A stretch of 64,000 nucleotides of DNA from Porogramme epimiltina. Taxonomy: Eukaryota > Basidiomycota > Agaricomycetes > Polyporales > Polyporaceae. The notes below the pieces were generated by a model. It searched no databases. It was not told where the DNA came from and worked only from the letters and a program-made list of their open reading frames with translations. A program made the translations under genes and the position numbers. The DNA is taken from NCBI GenBank assembly GCA_900155495.1, contig FTLJ01000493.1, positions 1-64,000 of the forward strand. Direction: 5' to 3'. This document shows, piece by piece, positions 1 through 10,776 of the stretch (position 1 is its first letter; every line of letters begins with the position of its first letter).

Positions 1-2391
1 AGCACGTGCGCGCTGAGGCCGCTGAGGCGAAGCTCGACGAGGTCCTCGCATCTTACCAGACGGTGTGCTCAGACCTCCGACTTTCTCAGGATGATCTCGC
101 GACTCTGTCAGCCTCTATTGACCGGCTCCGGGAGGATCTCGAGGCGGCGAAGACCGACGGCGAGGCCAAGGACGCTATCATGACTTCGCAGGCGGCCAGG
201 ATCGAGGCACTCGAAGAGTCAGATGCCCTACAGGCGGCCGTCATCGAGGAGCAGAGGGAGCGACGTGAGGAGGATATGGCAGTGAGTAGAGTATATGCGC
301 GCGATTTGGGTCTTAGGCTCACCTGAATCTTCTCGTAGACGATCTCGGAGCAGCGAGCGAAGATTGAAGCGCTCGGAGAGACGATTGAGAGCCTGGAGTG
401 TGACGGGAAGGAGGACGAGGAGAGGCACGCACGGGAGAAGGATGAACTTGAGGTATGCCTTTCTCTTCTCCCCCTTCTCTTCAACAACTCATCGCGCGAT
501 AGGTGGCGCTTGGGGAGATGGAGGAAGAGATGAAGGTCGCGAAGGAGAACACGTACACGGAGGAGGAGCTGTGGAAGGTACGCTGATGTCTCTCCTTCCG
601 TGAACGCACGGATGCTGACTGTCATTCAGGCTCGTCTTTACGAGATCACCGAAGACCTCGAGTCTGCAAGACGTCATACAGACTCGTGTCTAGTGATGAA
701 CGAGCAGCTCGAATCCGCGCTCGGGGATCGGGATACTACGATCGCCGCGTTGACTTCGAAGATCGAGACGGCAGAGGTGGCCCGCGAGCAACTGAGTCGC
801 TTCGAGAGGGAGAATGAGGAGCTGAGGGAAGCTCATCGCGAGGAGTCAGAGGGGCATTTGCACGCACAGACCGAGTTCGAGGTACGATGCTCTTCACGTT
901 GTTCCACGGTGTCTGCGATCTGACCCCGCTTATATGTTCTAGGTGATGACGCGGGAGAAAGACAAGACGATCTCGCGTCAATCTATGGAGCTCCAGCAGA
1001 AGGTCCGCGAGCTCGAGGCGCGCGACGACCGTATCGCAGACCTCGAGAAAGATGTCGTCGCCGCCGCCGCTCACGTGTGCCCGTCGCTTGTACCAGCTGC
1101 GCAGACACCTGCTGTGCCTACTGCAGAGACCGCAGAGCATAGGGGTTTAGTAGACGAGATCACGAACTTGAAGGGGAAGGTAGCGCGGAGGGACAAGCGG
1201 CTCGCGAGGGCGAAGGCGGACATCCAGAAGTACGAGTCTGATCTGAAGCTGAAGGACGCGATGCTGAGGCGGAAGGACAAGCTCCTCCACCCGGAGGCCT
1301 CGACGACGCCCGAGACAACTTCCGCGGGACCAGGCGCGGACAACGCGCTCTTGTCACCACCCCCATCGTCCTCTCCATGGGCGAAGGGTCGAATCGTCGA
1401 TTGGACACCTCCCTTCACCGAGTCACGGGTCCCCCAGCCGCCTTGCTCCCCCGTCCCCATCCGCGGCTCCCGCATGCCTGCCTTCCTTATGTCCGTCAAC
1501 GGACACGACGACTTGACAGAGGACGGCCCTTCGTCCCCCCTTCTACCGAAGATCATGCTCTCATCTTCTCCGGGGTCGGCAACAGTGCGAGGCAACGTTC
1601 TAGAGTGGTCGGCACTCCCGCATTCCACATCCGATGCCGCTACCGGGTTCGAGCTCACCGAGTCCGTGTTCGGACCTCATCGCCCCGCATCCTCCTCCTC
1701 CTCTGCGCCGTCTACGCTCACCCCTACGTCGACACCTGGGAGGACGATTCCCGACGCATGCACCCCGCTGGGGCCGATGATCGTGGTGACGACCCCAGGA
1801 TCATCATGGTTGGAGGGCAATGTCACCTCGTGGACCCCGGTTCCATCTACGTCGCAGCCCATAGATGTCAGTGATTTCGACATGCCCGCCACTCCCTCGC
1901 GACCTGGAAAACCTTCTAGTCCGCTGACGACATCGCCCTTGAAGACTTCACCGCCCCGTCCCCCGACTCCAGTTCCCGCCCAGCACTCTCCTCGTCAGCC
2001 AGTCACCACAACATCTCCTCAGTCACCTCGTCCTCCGACACCTCCACCATGGGCAAAGTCCTCTCGCCCGACGACTGCTCGCACGGTACAGCGCACTGGA
2101 GGAAAGGAGAATGTGCCTCTGGGGAAGAAGGTGGCGCTGAAAGCACCGAAGACGCTCAGTGGTCGACCACCGGCATTGCCGCGCGCATCACCTGTGGCTG
2201 TCCCGCAGCCTACCTCGACTCGGTCGTCGGCAGGGAAGGCTCGGAAGAGTGCAGACCCTCCCGCATCGACGAGAGCGAAGGGCAAGGTCCCGGTCAAACC
2301 CTCGAGTAGCGTCAAGCCTGCGCCTGTGCGTGGTCCAGCGCTGCGCATCCCTCTCATACCGGCTCCCGCTCCTTCCCGCTCGCGCAAATAG
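1..2391 (+). CDS. Coiled-coil protein, copy 1 (5' partial)
   Basis: This is the 3' part of a gene whose start lies left of the window. Readable exons are 1-281, 339-452, 503-577, 630-881 and 943-2391, all in phase 0, separated by 50-61 nt GT-AG introns; the stop is TAG at 2389. The first exons encode uninterrupted heptad-like Glu/Lys/Leu/Ala coiled coil. The last exon ends the coil and becomes a Pro/Ser/Thr-rich, then basic, disordered tail. The tail carries a KEN tripeptide (2104-2112) and three degenerate repeats with a Trp followed by Thr/Ser and Pro. The same exon layout recurs at 6176-10003, so this is a tandem duplicate. No enzymatic domain is seen. By analogy with copy 2 it should be membrane-anchored at the N terminus, but that part is outside the window. 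Function unknown; a cell-cycle or organelle-tether role is only inference. Confidence 0.85.
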
Positions 2392-2570
2392 CTTTGGATA
2401 TTTTGTTTGGTTTTCACTTGTATGTTTGTGCACGGTTGTTAGACCGTCGTGTCTCGGATTACGATGTGTTAATCCCTGACGCTGTCTATATACTTCATTT
2501 GAACCATTTGCCGCTGGTTACAGCCGCCGACTAGAAACTCGAGTATTACTCTAAGTAACCTATTTCCCAC
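2392..2570 (+). other. Duplicated 3' flank of coiled-coil copy 1
   Basis: About 175 bp after the stop are clearly homologous to 10004-10180 after copy 2. They share a TTTTGTTTGGTTTTC stretch, a GTGCACGGT element, a TCGGATTACGATGTG block and ATTACTCTAAGTA near the end. This is probably the 3' UTR and polyadenylation region, duplicated together with the gene, and it marks the right-hand limit of the duplicated unit. Similarity fades after about 2570. Confidence 0.7.
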
Positions 2571-3152
2571 CCGATCCACTACAAACGGCCCAGGTACATG
2601 CGGAGCAAGAATGCCGTGAGCGCACATGGGTCCCCGTCGCCGTCGCGGCTGCGGTAATCGTTGACTTTGTCCACGGACTACGCGCCAGCTGAAGGCCCTG
2701 TCATCGAGCTCTCTCAACCTGTAACACAGGAGTTTATCGCCCCCCCAGGGTCTCATTTGTACCCGTCATTGAAAGGGTCATAGAGTACTAGTACATGCGG
2801 ATGGTATAGGCTGATGTGCGGGGCTGGGTTCCAGCTGGGCGTTTGCGATAGGGAGAGAGAAGTGGGTTGTTCATGAGCGCGCGATGGAAGTATCCAAGTA
2901 TATGAAGACGATTCGGCTGCTATTCGCATAGGCCATTTGGACATGGCTGGCTTCTGCAGCGAAATGGGATTGTTGGAGAGGCTATGATGATCAGCGGACA
3001 TTGACGGTTGCATACCCCCCGATCTCTATTGTATACCTAGACAACTACCCGATGACTTGCCTTCAACCTCCTCATCGCTTCTGGAGCCCAATTCTAGGAA
3101 ACCTCATTGATATACACCAGGTAGTACAGAATGACAAAAAAAAGTATAACGA
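2571..3152. other. Intergenic, no gene seen
   Basis: The stretch between coiled-coil copy 1 and the convergent deaminase gene has only short reading frames without family resemblance or good start and splice context. Presumably it holds the 3' UTR of the minus-strand deaminase gene. Confidence 0.5.
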
Positions 3153-5611
3153 TTATTCCCGCGGACGAGATGTCGACTTCTCAAAAGCAGCAAGAACCCG
3201 GAGACGCCAATTTGGATCTGTAAGGTCGGGTGCTTCTAAGCGTTCACGGCTAGACTCTTCACTTCTGTCGATGATCATCCGAGCATTCGCAGTAGCCAAG
3301 CGGAGGATGTCCTCTCTCAGCTTCTGTGCCAATTTCACCAGGATCGCGTCTGGGACACCGAATGAGGGAGGGTCCCACGGAAGCACATGCCCGTGGGTGC
3401 CAGGTAGGCGAAGAGTCTTCGACGATCCCGCTACACAAAAATCAGCCTGAGAATGGATGGCATGCAAGCGACTGCATACCATAAAAATCCCAGAACATGT
3501 AATCTGCAAGGAGGTAACACATATAACAGCACTTGTTGCTGATGCCAATGACGCAGGTTTCGACCTGTGAGAAAAAGTCGGTCTGTGAAAAGCAACGAAG
3601 CACCGTTAGTAGCCTGTAAACACTCAGATACGTCGAGAGCAACATACGGCTCTTCGAGAAGCTACCCCATCGCCAAGGTCCCTAGCATTCGCCTCAGCCA
3701 TCTTCAGCAACGCCATCACCCCAGCCTCAGAATGCACTTGGAATGGCCGGATCCTCTCGGGGATTCTGCAGTTCTTCTCCATCCACTGAACGATAAGCTT
3801 TCCTTCCTGTGAATCGGAAGTATACTTGGCCGCGATTTGTGCGTTCAAAGAGTCGATTATTGCTTGACCGTTTCCCCTCACGTCGTCAATTGCTTCGTTA
3901 GAGCGATCGCGAAGCCGGACAAGAGAGACCTCCGGTATCCTCTTGATCTGGTATGCCTTGCGAACAAGCATGATCACTGAGCGCGCAGCTATATGCCATG
4001 CTCTCAACGTCGAAAGGTACCTCAGTGCACGAGCTTCGGGGCTCTCATCCTTTCCAAGTGACATGTCTGTAGCAAGATTGGAGGCTGTTGGTGTGTACGT
4101 GAGACCGGGGCTGCGACGCACCAAACTCCTCGCTGTCATAATCGGGGGATGATGCCCCATCGGCCGCCTCGGCAGTGTTGCTGGTGTCGTTTAGTCCGCC
4201 ATGGCATGTATCGCTGTGTTTTGAGGGTTGTGATGTCACGGGAGAACTGTACAGGGGCTGGCGATTTGCGTGGCCTACGTGATAAAAAGGATGAAGACGA
4301 ATATAAACGATCATAGAATATCCACACACGATCAAATGCCTTTGAAAGCGAGTCCGTAGTATGGAATGCGTCCTTGACTTGAGGACAGGCTAGAATGACA
4401 TCGACACAGGAGAGACAATTGGCCAGTCTCCGCAACGATTTTGCGTTGTCCATTTCGCAAAGCTCGTGAGCAATGGACAAGAATTGTCCAAGGCAGTTGA
4501 TCCAATGGTGGATGCGTGCGCAGTCCCCAGGGAAAGGGAAGTCACGGTTACGGTAAGTTTCCCGGAGGCTCGCGATATCTTCTGGAATAGGTGAGGTCGA
4601 GACCTCGTGGGGGTCAGGTTTCCAATCTTCCAGTATCCTCCATGGCGGGGTGTTCCAAATAGTGGCGCCGACTGAGAAACGACGAGCGATGCTTTTACCG
4701 TTTACGACACTGGACAACGAGCCAGAAGAGGAGGGGTGTGTAAAGCGCGCTGTCTGGGTCTGGCGTTTGTGATAGGAAACGTAAGATGCCAGCAATATCG
4801 CACAAATGCTGTTGGAAAGAAGGCCCATTGGGCTTTCCCAATCTAAATGCGCGACGGCAATACGTGAGAGTTCTACTAGTAGGAGCTACGTAGAGGCGCG
4901 ACTCACGACGACGGGCTCAGAAGACTGTCGAGAGATACGGCGCTTGGTTTTACTTGAGTGATCTCAAAGGATGGTAAGGCTGGGGTCGTGTTTGTCGAGT
5001 CGGAGGAGACAACGACTATGCCGAAAAAATCATCCAGCGACATCTGACCAGTGACAGCGATGTCGAGTGCATCAGGCATGCCAGTATTGAACAAGGTGGA
5101 GATGTGAGTGAGAAGTGACAGGGCTGAATTCTTCTCGCGAATGATGTGCTTGCCGAGGGAGAACTTGTGTAGGACAGTTGAGAGAGTACGAATGGTGGAG
5201 ATGGCTGTTGTGCGTTCCATGATGGAAGAGGGCAAGAAGATCTAGGAGAGGCGAAAGGTGAATCGCGAACAGCTCTTCTCGGACTCCGGAGATTACAGTG
5301 GAGGCACACCAACCTCTCATGCAATCAGTCCGGAGGTTTTCGACAAAACCTTTGAAGGCTCACAACTCTCTCTATCTTCCACTTCTGCATCTGCAGTAGT
5401 TTGCAAGACGGTATCAAGTCTCGCGATTTTAAGGGACAGCGAGGTAGGGACAGTGAATATTTCGTTTATCGAAGGACTCCCGTTCGCACATAAACTCAGC
5501 TCCTTCGTAGCATTCAAGCGGAGTCACGTCGGCATGTTCAACGTCGCCGCCCCCTTCATCGTCGTCCAAGTCGAACTTGAAGTTTAGCGGCGTTGACGTT
5601 GGGTGGGCCAT
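3153..5611 (-). CDS. OTT_1508-like deaminase family protein
   Basis: Minus-strand, multi-exon gene. Exons supported by phase are 4907 back to 4808 (intron), 4808-4330, 4274-4122, 4066-3666, 3564-3480 and 3430-3153, preceded by an exon from about 5240 to 4907. Exon structure above 5240 is unresolved; the ATG at 5611 is the best start candidate. The zinc-dependent deaminase signature is present: a His-Ser-Glu motif (HSEAGVMALL, exon 4066-3666) and a Cys-x-x-Cys motif (NKCCYMC, exon 3564-3480). A downstream LPGTHGHVLPW block is typical of the fungal OTT_1508-like family (Pfam PF14441). The family belongs to the nucleotide/nucleic-acid deaminase superfamily; substrates of the fungal members are not established. 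The His, catalytic Glu and both Cys ligands are intact, so the domain could be active. The acceptor for the Cys exon could also be at 3582, adding six residues. Confidence 0.8.
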
Positions 5612-5624
5612 ACGCAGCCCGCTA

Positions 5625-5650
5625 CCCTAACCCTAGCTTTCTTCACGTGA
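5625..5650 (-). promoter_or_regulatory. CCCTAA repeat plus TCACGTGA element
   Basis: CCCTAACCCTA at 5625-5635 and the palindrome TCACGTGA at 5643-5650 lie just upstream of the putative ATG (5611) of the minus-strand deaminase gene. TCACGTGA is the extended E-box bound by Cbf1/TFE-type bHLH factors in fungi and animals; telomere-like TTAGGG boxes in promoters are bound by Tbf1/Rap1-type factors. The same pair, in the same order, lies upstream of the FunK1 gene that starts at 57547. Confidence 0.45.
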
Positions 5651-6175
5651 CCGTTGAACGGTGTAAGCGTTGTTGACGGGCTACTCAACTCCTCGACTAA
5701 CACTCGGCGTCATTTCCGAAAACGCCGTTGGTCTCCTCTTTATGGCTCCCTCTACGCTGATCCAACTGCTGTCTCTCCTCGAATGCTACGTTCAAATACG
5801 GGCCTCAAGATTCCACGTCTCGAACACGCCATAGTCACTAGTCGCAGTGCAGCCAACAGACAGCGTAGCACACGAAGTTCTCGAAGATAGCCACATGAGA
5901 TAGAAAGTCATGCATACCCCGTTTTTCGATGGTGCACGGCTGCACTGGGAATAGAGGTCCATCACTGGTAGCACCGGTACGTGTTCTTTCCCCTCGCACC
6001 AATGTCAGCCACTGACTCTGCCGTCTGTCAGCCTCTACGCCAGCCTCCTCGTCATCCACCTTGAAGTTATGGCACCCCAACGCACATTGCTCGAGTCTTC
6101 GCTCTTTGCACTCCTACCATTGCACACCACTCGCCCAACAAGCGACACTTGCAACTCCTCGCCCCATCCCCCGCC
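5651..6175. other. Divergent intergenic region
   Basis: About 520 bp between the deaminase 5' end and the start of coiled-coil copy 2. It presumably holds both promoters. No convincing gene is seen. Small frames on both strands lack similarity to the neighbouring families. Confidence 0.45.
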
Positions 6176-9100
6176 ATGTACTTCCAACCCGACATCTTCG
6201 CAGTCCTTCCTCGTCCTCCCCCCGACTGGCCCAACATAGTCGTCTTAGGCGTTCCCGCACTCGGTCTCATCGTCCTCGTCTCTATGGTCTTCCTCTTCGC
6301 GAACTCCTTCCTCATCCGACCCGCGTCTCCCATCGTCATTGGCACCATCGGCATTCGTCTCCCGGCCCTCCCCACCGTCTCGTGGACCCAGCTCCTTACG
6401 GTCCTCGCGCTGTCAACCGCGCTTTTACGGTGGCACTCGGCCTGGGTACGGCTCCGCGATGCCCTGTTACGATCTCAGGCCGAACGAGACGATGCTATCT
6501 CGCGTCTAGCTGCCTTGCGCGAACAGCAGGCGGCTGACAACAAGCAACGAGGTGCACAGATAGCCCGTCTAGCGAAGGAGTGCGACTTAGCGTTGGTCTT
6601 GGACGCGAAGAAGGACACGTTGCTCGCCGAGCAAGCTGGGACGATCGCCCGGTTGCAAGCGGAGAAGCGAGAGATGGAGGAATGGGTACAGGTGGGTCGC
6701 ACTAGTCCGCTCCAGCAGGCTGCGAGCTAATGTTTTAACACACAGCGGAACTCAGATGCATACGAAGCACGGCTTGTGAAGGTCAAGCGCAAGCACTGGG
6801 CTACGCTCGCGGAGCTCAAGGAGGCGTACGAAGCGGCCGTCTCGTCGCTGGAGGCGCGTCTAGAAGCTGCCATATCCAGTCAATGCGGATCTTGTGCAGC
6901 GAAGGATCAAGATATCGAGCAACTGCGGGTGGGAATGAAAGGGGTCGAGGAGCAGGCCGAGGTGAGCACCTGTTCCGTTTCGACGATGAGCAGGTGCTGA
7001 CGTTCCTCGAGAACGACAAGCGGATGCTCAACGCCGAGAAGGACGCTCTCCTGCGTGACCTCGTGACTAGCCGGGCGGCGACTTCAGTTCAGCAGGCCGC
7101 GAACGAGGAACTGAAGGACAAGTACGCTGCCGAGACCGCCTCCCTTCACACACACATCCTCACCGCCGAGACAAACGAGGACTCGCAACGGGCTCGGGCG
7201 GTGGCCGCTGAAGTACGCCTTGAAGAGGCCGCTGCATCGCACGCGTCGGAGATGGAAGCGATGTCTGCGACTCTCGATCAGCTTCGCGACGACCTCGACG
7301 ACGCGCACGCCAACAGCGCCAGCGACAAGCTCCGACTCGAGGCGCTGGAGCACGACGTGACGGCGAGTCGTGCGGAGGTGACGGCGACGGGCGTCGTGAA
7401 CACGGACCTCCGGGAGAAGCTCGCCACTCTTCAAGCTCACGCGAGTACTGTAGAGGCCGACCGCGAAGCTCAGCACGCGCGCGCTGAGGCCGCTGAGGTG
7501 AAGCTCGACGAGGCCCTCACGTCTTACCAGGCGGCGCGCAACGAACTCCGTATCTCTCAGGACGAGAACGTCACCTTGTCAGCCTCTATCGACCAGCTCC
7601 GTGAGGATGTCGAGGCTGCGAAGAGCGACGGCCAAGTCAAGGACGCTATCATCACTTCGTATGGGGCGCGGATCGAGGCGCTCGAGGAGTCCGACGCTTT
7701 CAATGCGGCTGTTATCGAGGAGCAGAGGGTGCGGCATGATGAGGACATTCAGGTGAGCGGAGTATATGCGCATTATTTGTTACCTTGACTCACTTGAATC
7801 TCCTCGTAGACGATCGCTCAGCGGTGCGCGGAGATCGAGGCTCTCGGAGAGACTATCGGGAGCTTGGAGCGTGATGCGAAGGAGAACGAGGAGGTGCACA
7901 CACGGGAGAGGGATGCGCTCGAGGTATGTCTGCCCCTTCTCTCCCTCTCTTCTGTCATTCATCACGCGTCAGGTTGCACTTGTGAAGAAAGAAGAAGAGT
8001 TGAAGGTCGTGAAGAAGGGCAGATGCGCTGAGAAGGCCCAGTGGGAGGTACGGTGATGTCTCTCCTTCTGTGCATGCACAGGTTCTGACTATCCCCCAGG
8101 CTCGTCTGGATGAGATCACCGAAGAGCTCGAGTCTGCCAGGCAGTATGCAGACTCGTGTGCAGTGACGAACGAGGAGCTCGAGTCGGCGCTCAGTGACCG
8201 GGATGCCACGATCGTCTCCTTAACGTCGAAGATCGAGACGACGGAGGCCGCCCTCGAGCAACTAAGCCGCCTCGAAAAGGAGAGTGAGGAGTTGAGAGCA
8301 GCTCATGAGGGGCATTTGCGCATGCAGACCGAGCTCGAGGTACGATGCGCTGTGAATTATTCGTATTTCTGCTATCTCACCCCGGCTATGCGCTGTAGGT
8401 GGCGACGCGCGAGAAGGACGAGACGATCTCCTATCAAGCGATGGAGCTCGAAGAGAAAGATTGCGAGCTCGAGGTGCGAGGCGAACGCATCGCAGACCTC
8501 GAGAAGGCAGCCATCGCCGCTGCCGCTCACGTGTGCCCGTCGCTTGTACCTGCTGCGCGGATGTCTTCTGTTCTTGCTGCGGAGGTCGCGGACCATAGAG
8601 CGTTAGTAGACGAGATCGCAAAGTTGAAGGGGAAGGTGGAGCGGAGGGACAAGCGGCTGTCGAGGGCCAAAGCGGATATTCAGAAGTACGAGTCGGACCT
8701 GAAGCTGATGCTGATGCGGAAGGACAAGCTCCTCGACCCGGAAGCGGAGGCGGAGGCGAAGACTGAAGTTCCCTCTGGAGGACCCAACGCGACGGATGCT
8801 CTCGTATCATCACCTCCACCGTGGTCGCCGCGGGCGAAGGGACGATTCGACGATTCGACACCCCCCTTCACCGAGTCCTGGTCGCCTTGCACCCCCGTTC
8901 CCTTCCGTCGCTCTGACATCCCCGACTTCATCTCCCTCAACGGGCGCGACGAGTCGATGGAGGACGTACCCGCGTCTCTGCTTCTGCCCAACATCAAGCT
9001 CTCTTCCCCTCCCGGCTCTACGACAATCCGAGGCAACATTCTGGAGTGGTCGATGCTCCCGCCTTCCACGTCCGATGCTGCTAGCGGGTTCGAGCTCACC

Positions 9101-10003
9101 GAATCCGTGTTCGGGCCTCCTCGCCTCGCACCATTGACATCCACTTCGCCGTCTACTCTCACTCCTATCCCGGCGCCCGGGGAGGCAATTCCTTACGCAT
9201 ACACCCCGGGGTGGTCAACGCTCAAGGCCATGACGCTGGGAGTGTCGTGGTTGGAGGACAGTAATGCTACGTCGTGGACCCCGGTGCCTTCTTCGTCGGG
9301 GCCTATGTCCATCAGCGAACTCGACATGTCCGCCTCCCCGTCGAGACGAGGACGATCTTCTAATCTCGAGATGGCGTCGCCATTGAAGATATCGCTGCCC
9401 TGTTCCTCGACACCGCTTCCTGCCCCACACTCTCCGCATCGGTCACTCGCGGCATTGTCTCTTCATTCGGCGCCTATGTCCATCAGCGAGTTCGGCATGC
9501 CTGCCACTCCGTCGCAACCCGGCATATCTTCTGTCCCGCCGATGACATTGCCGTTGAAGACATCTCTAACTCGCCCCCCAACCCCGGTTCCTGCCTCGTA
9601 CTCTCCTCGTCAGTCAGTCACCGCGATGTCTCCTCAATCGCCTCGTCCTCCTACTCCCCCTCCGTGGGCGAAGCCCCATCGCCCGACCACGATGCGCGCG
9701 GTACAGCGCGCCGGAGGAAAGGAGAACGTAGCGATGGGGAAGGTGGCGTTGAAAGGGCCGAAGACGCACAGCGGTCGACCACCGGCATTGGCACGGGCAT
9801 CTCCCGCGACGGCCCCGCAGCCTCCCTCGACCCGATCTTCGGCAGGAAAGGCTCGGAAGCGTGGTGATCCTCCGGCATCCGCCAAAGCGAAGGGCAAGGG
9901 GCCAGTCAAGTTCTCGAGCAGCGACGAGCCGGTACCTGTCCGTGGCCCAGCGCTACGCATCCCTCTTGTACTGGCTCCCGCTCCTTCCCGTTCGCGCAAG
10001 TAG
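6176..10003 (+). CDS. Membrane-anchored coiled-coil protein, copy 2
   Basis: Complete gene of about 1165 residues. Exons: 6176-6691, 6746-6961, 7021-7752, 7810-7923, 7973-8047, 8100-8339 and 8399-10003, all phase 0. For the second intron I chose donor GTGAGC at 6962 and acceptor at 7020, which contains a CTGAC branch site; 6929-6993 is an alternative. The N terminus has two hydrophobic segments (about residues 20-45 and 70-87), then a coiled coil of about 500 residues rich in Glu, Ala, Leu and Arg. The tail is Pro/Ser/Thr-rich and ends in a basic stretch with a KEN tripeptide at 9719-9727. It is a tandem paralogue of the gene ending at 2391. The last exon is longer (1605 against 1449 nt), mainly because a 57-codon unit is duplicated inside it. 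No catalytic domain is recognised; a scaffold or tether at a membrane is the likeliest role. Confidence 0.85.
9302..9640 (+). repeat. Internal 57-codon tandem duplication in copy 2
   Basis: Two consecutive in-frame units start at 9302 and 9473 (period 171 nt). Each opens with the codons for PMSISE, continues with a Met-x-Ala-x-Pro-Ser block, a Pro-Leu-Lys block and a Pro-rich end. Copy 1 has one such unit (about 1855-2030). The second unit here resembles the copy 1 unit more than the first does. Confidence 0.7.
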
Positions 10004-10180
10004 TTCTGGATATTTTGTTTGGTTTTCCGTTGTCCTTTTGTGCACGGTCCTTGGACCGTCGTGTCTCGGATTACGATGTGTTAATCCCTGACGCTGTCTA
10101 TATACTTCATTTAAACCATTTATCGTCGGTCGCAACCATCGACAAGCAACTTGGATATTACTCTAAGTAGCCTGTTTTCT
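10004..10180 (+). other. Duplicated 3' flank of coiled-coil copy 2
   Basis: Homologous to 2392-2570, with the same TTTTGTTTGGTTTTC, GTGCACGGT and TCGGATTACGATGTG blocks in the same order. It is the probable 3' UTR, carried along in the tandem duplication. Confidence 0.7.
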
Positions 10181-10776
10181 GCCTTCTCCGTCTTCCCGCG
10201 CCGAGAACTGGTTCGAGCCACCAAAGGAGGTTGACGTCTACACGAGGCGATGTCGCCTCCGTATCCTGAGGTAAGATGCTCTCTTCAGCAGCCCAGGTGT
10301 CGGACCGCGACTGACCACGTTTATGAGCAGCTAGACTTCTGCTCCGCGTACTGAGCTCCACACCGCGAGGCGGCGCCAGAATCGTTTGTCATGGAAATGG
10401 GCGTCTGCGCCGCCTCGATTTGACCACCACCAGTACTGGTATATATATGCCCCTCAGACAAGAGATGCGCGGCTACTTCCTTCTCTTAGGACCTCGAGGA
10501 ACCTTCGAGGTCGTCCTTTCCTATCACGCTATCCAATACCGCCTGTTTCCTCTAGGCTCTCGTCGCCTCCTATTCAACGTCAACCTGCTTGCTTTCAAGA
10601 TCGTCAGCTACCACTCTTCCTGACCACCCAACTCAGTATCGCTAACGCGGTGAGTGGGTTCAAGGATGTACGTGCTCTTTACTCGAAGTCATGGCGACTC
10701 CTAACGAAGGCTACCCCATAGAGATATAGCGATCTACCTCCGACGGCTCCAGCCTCATCCTCAAATTGAACCTGTG
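10181..10776. other. Upstream region of FunK1 gene A
   Basis: About 600 bp before the chosen start of the first FunK1 gene. A TATATATA-like run lies near 10440. Two overlapping plus-strand frames (10386-10721 and 10420-10623) have no family features and are not called. A 5' UTR intron ending near 10721 (acceptor CCCATAG) is possible. Confidence 0.35.
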
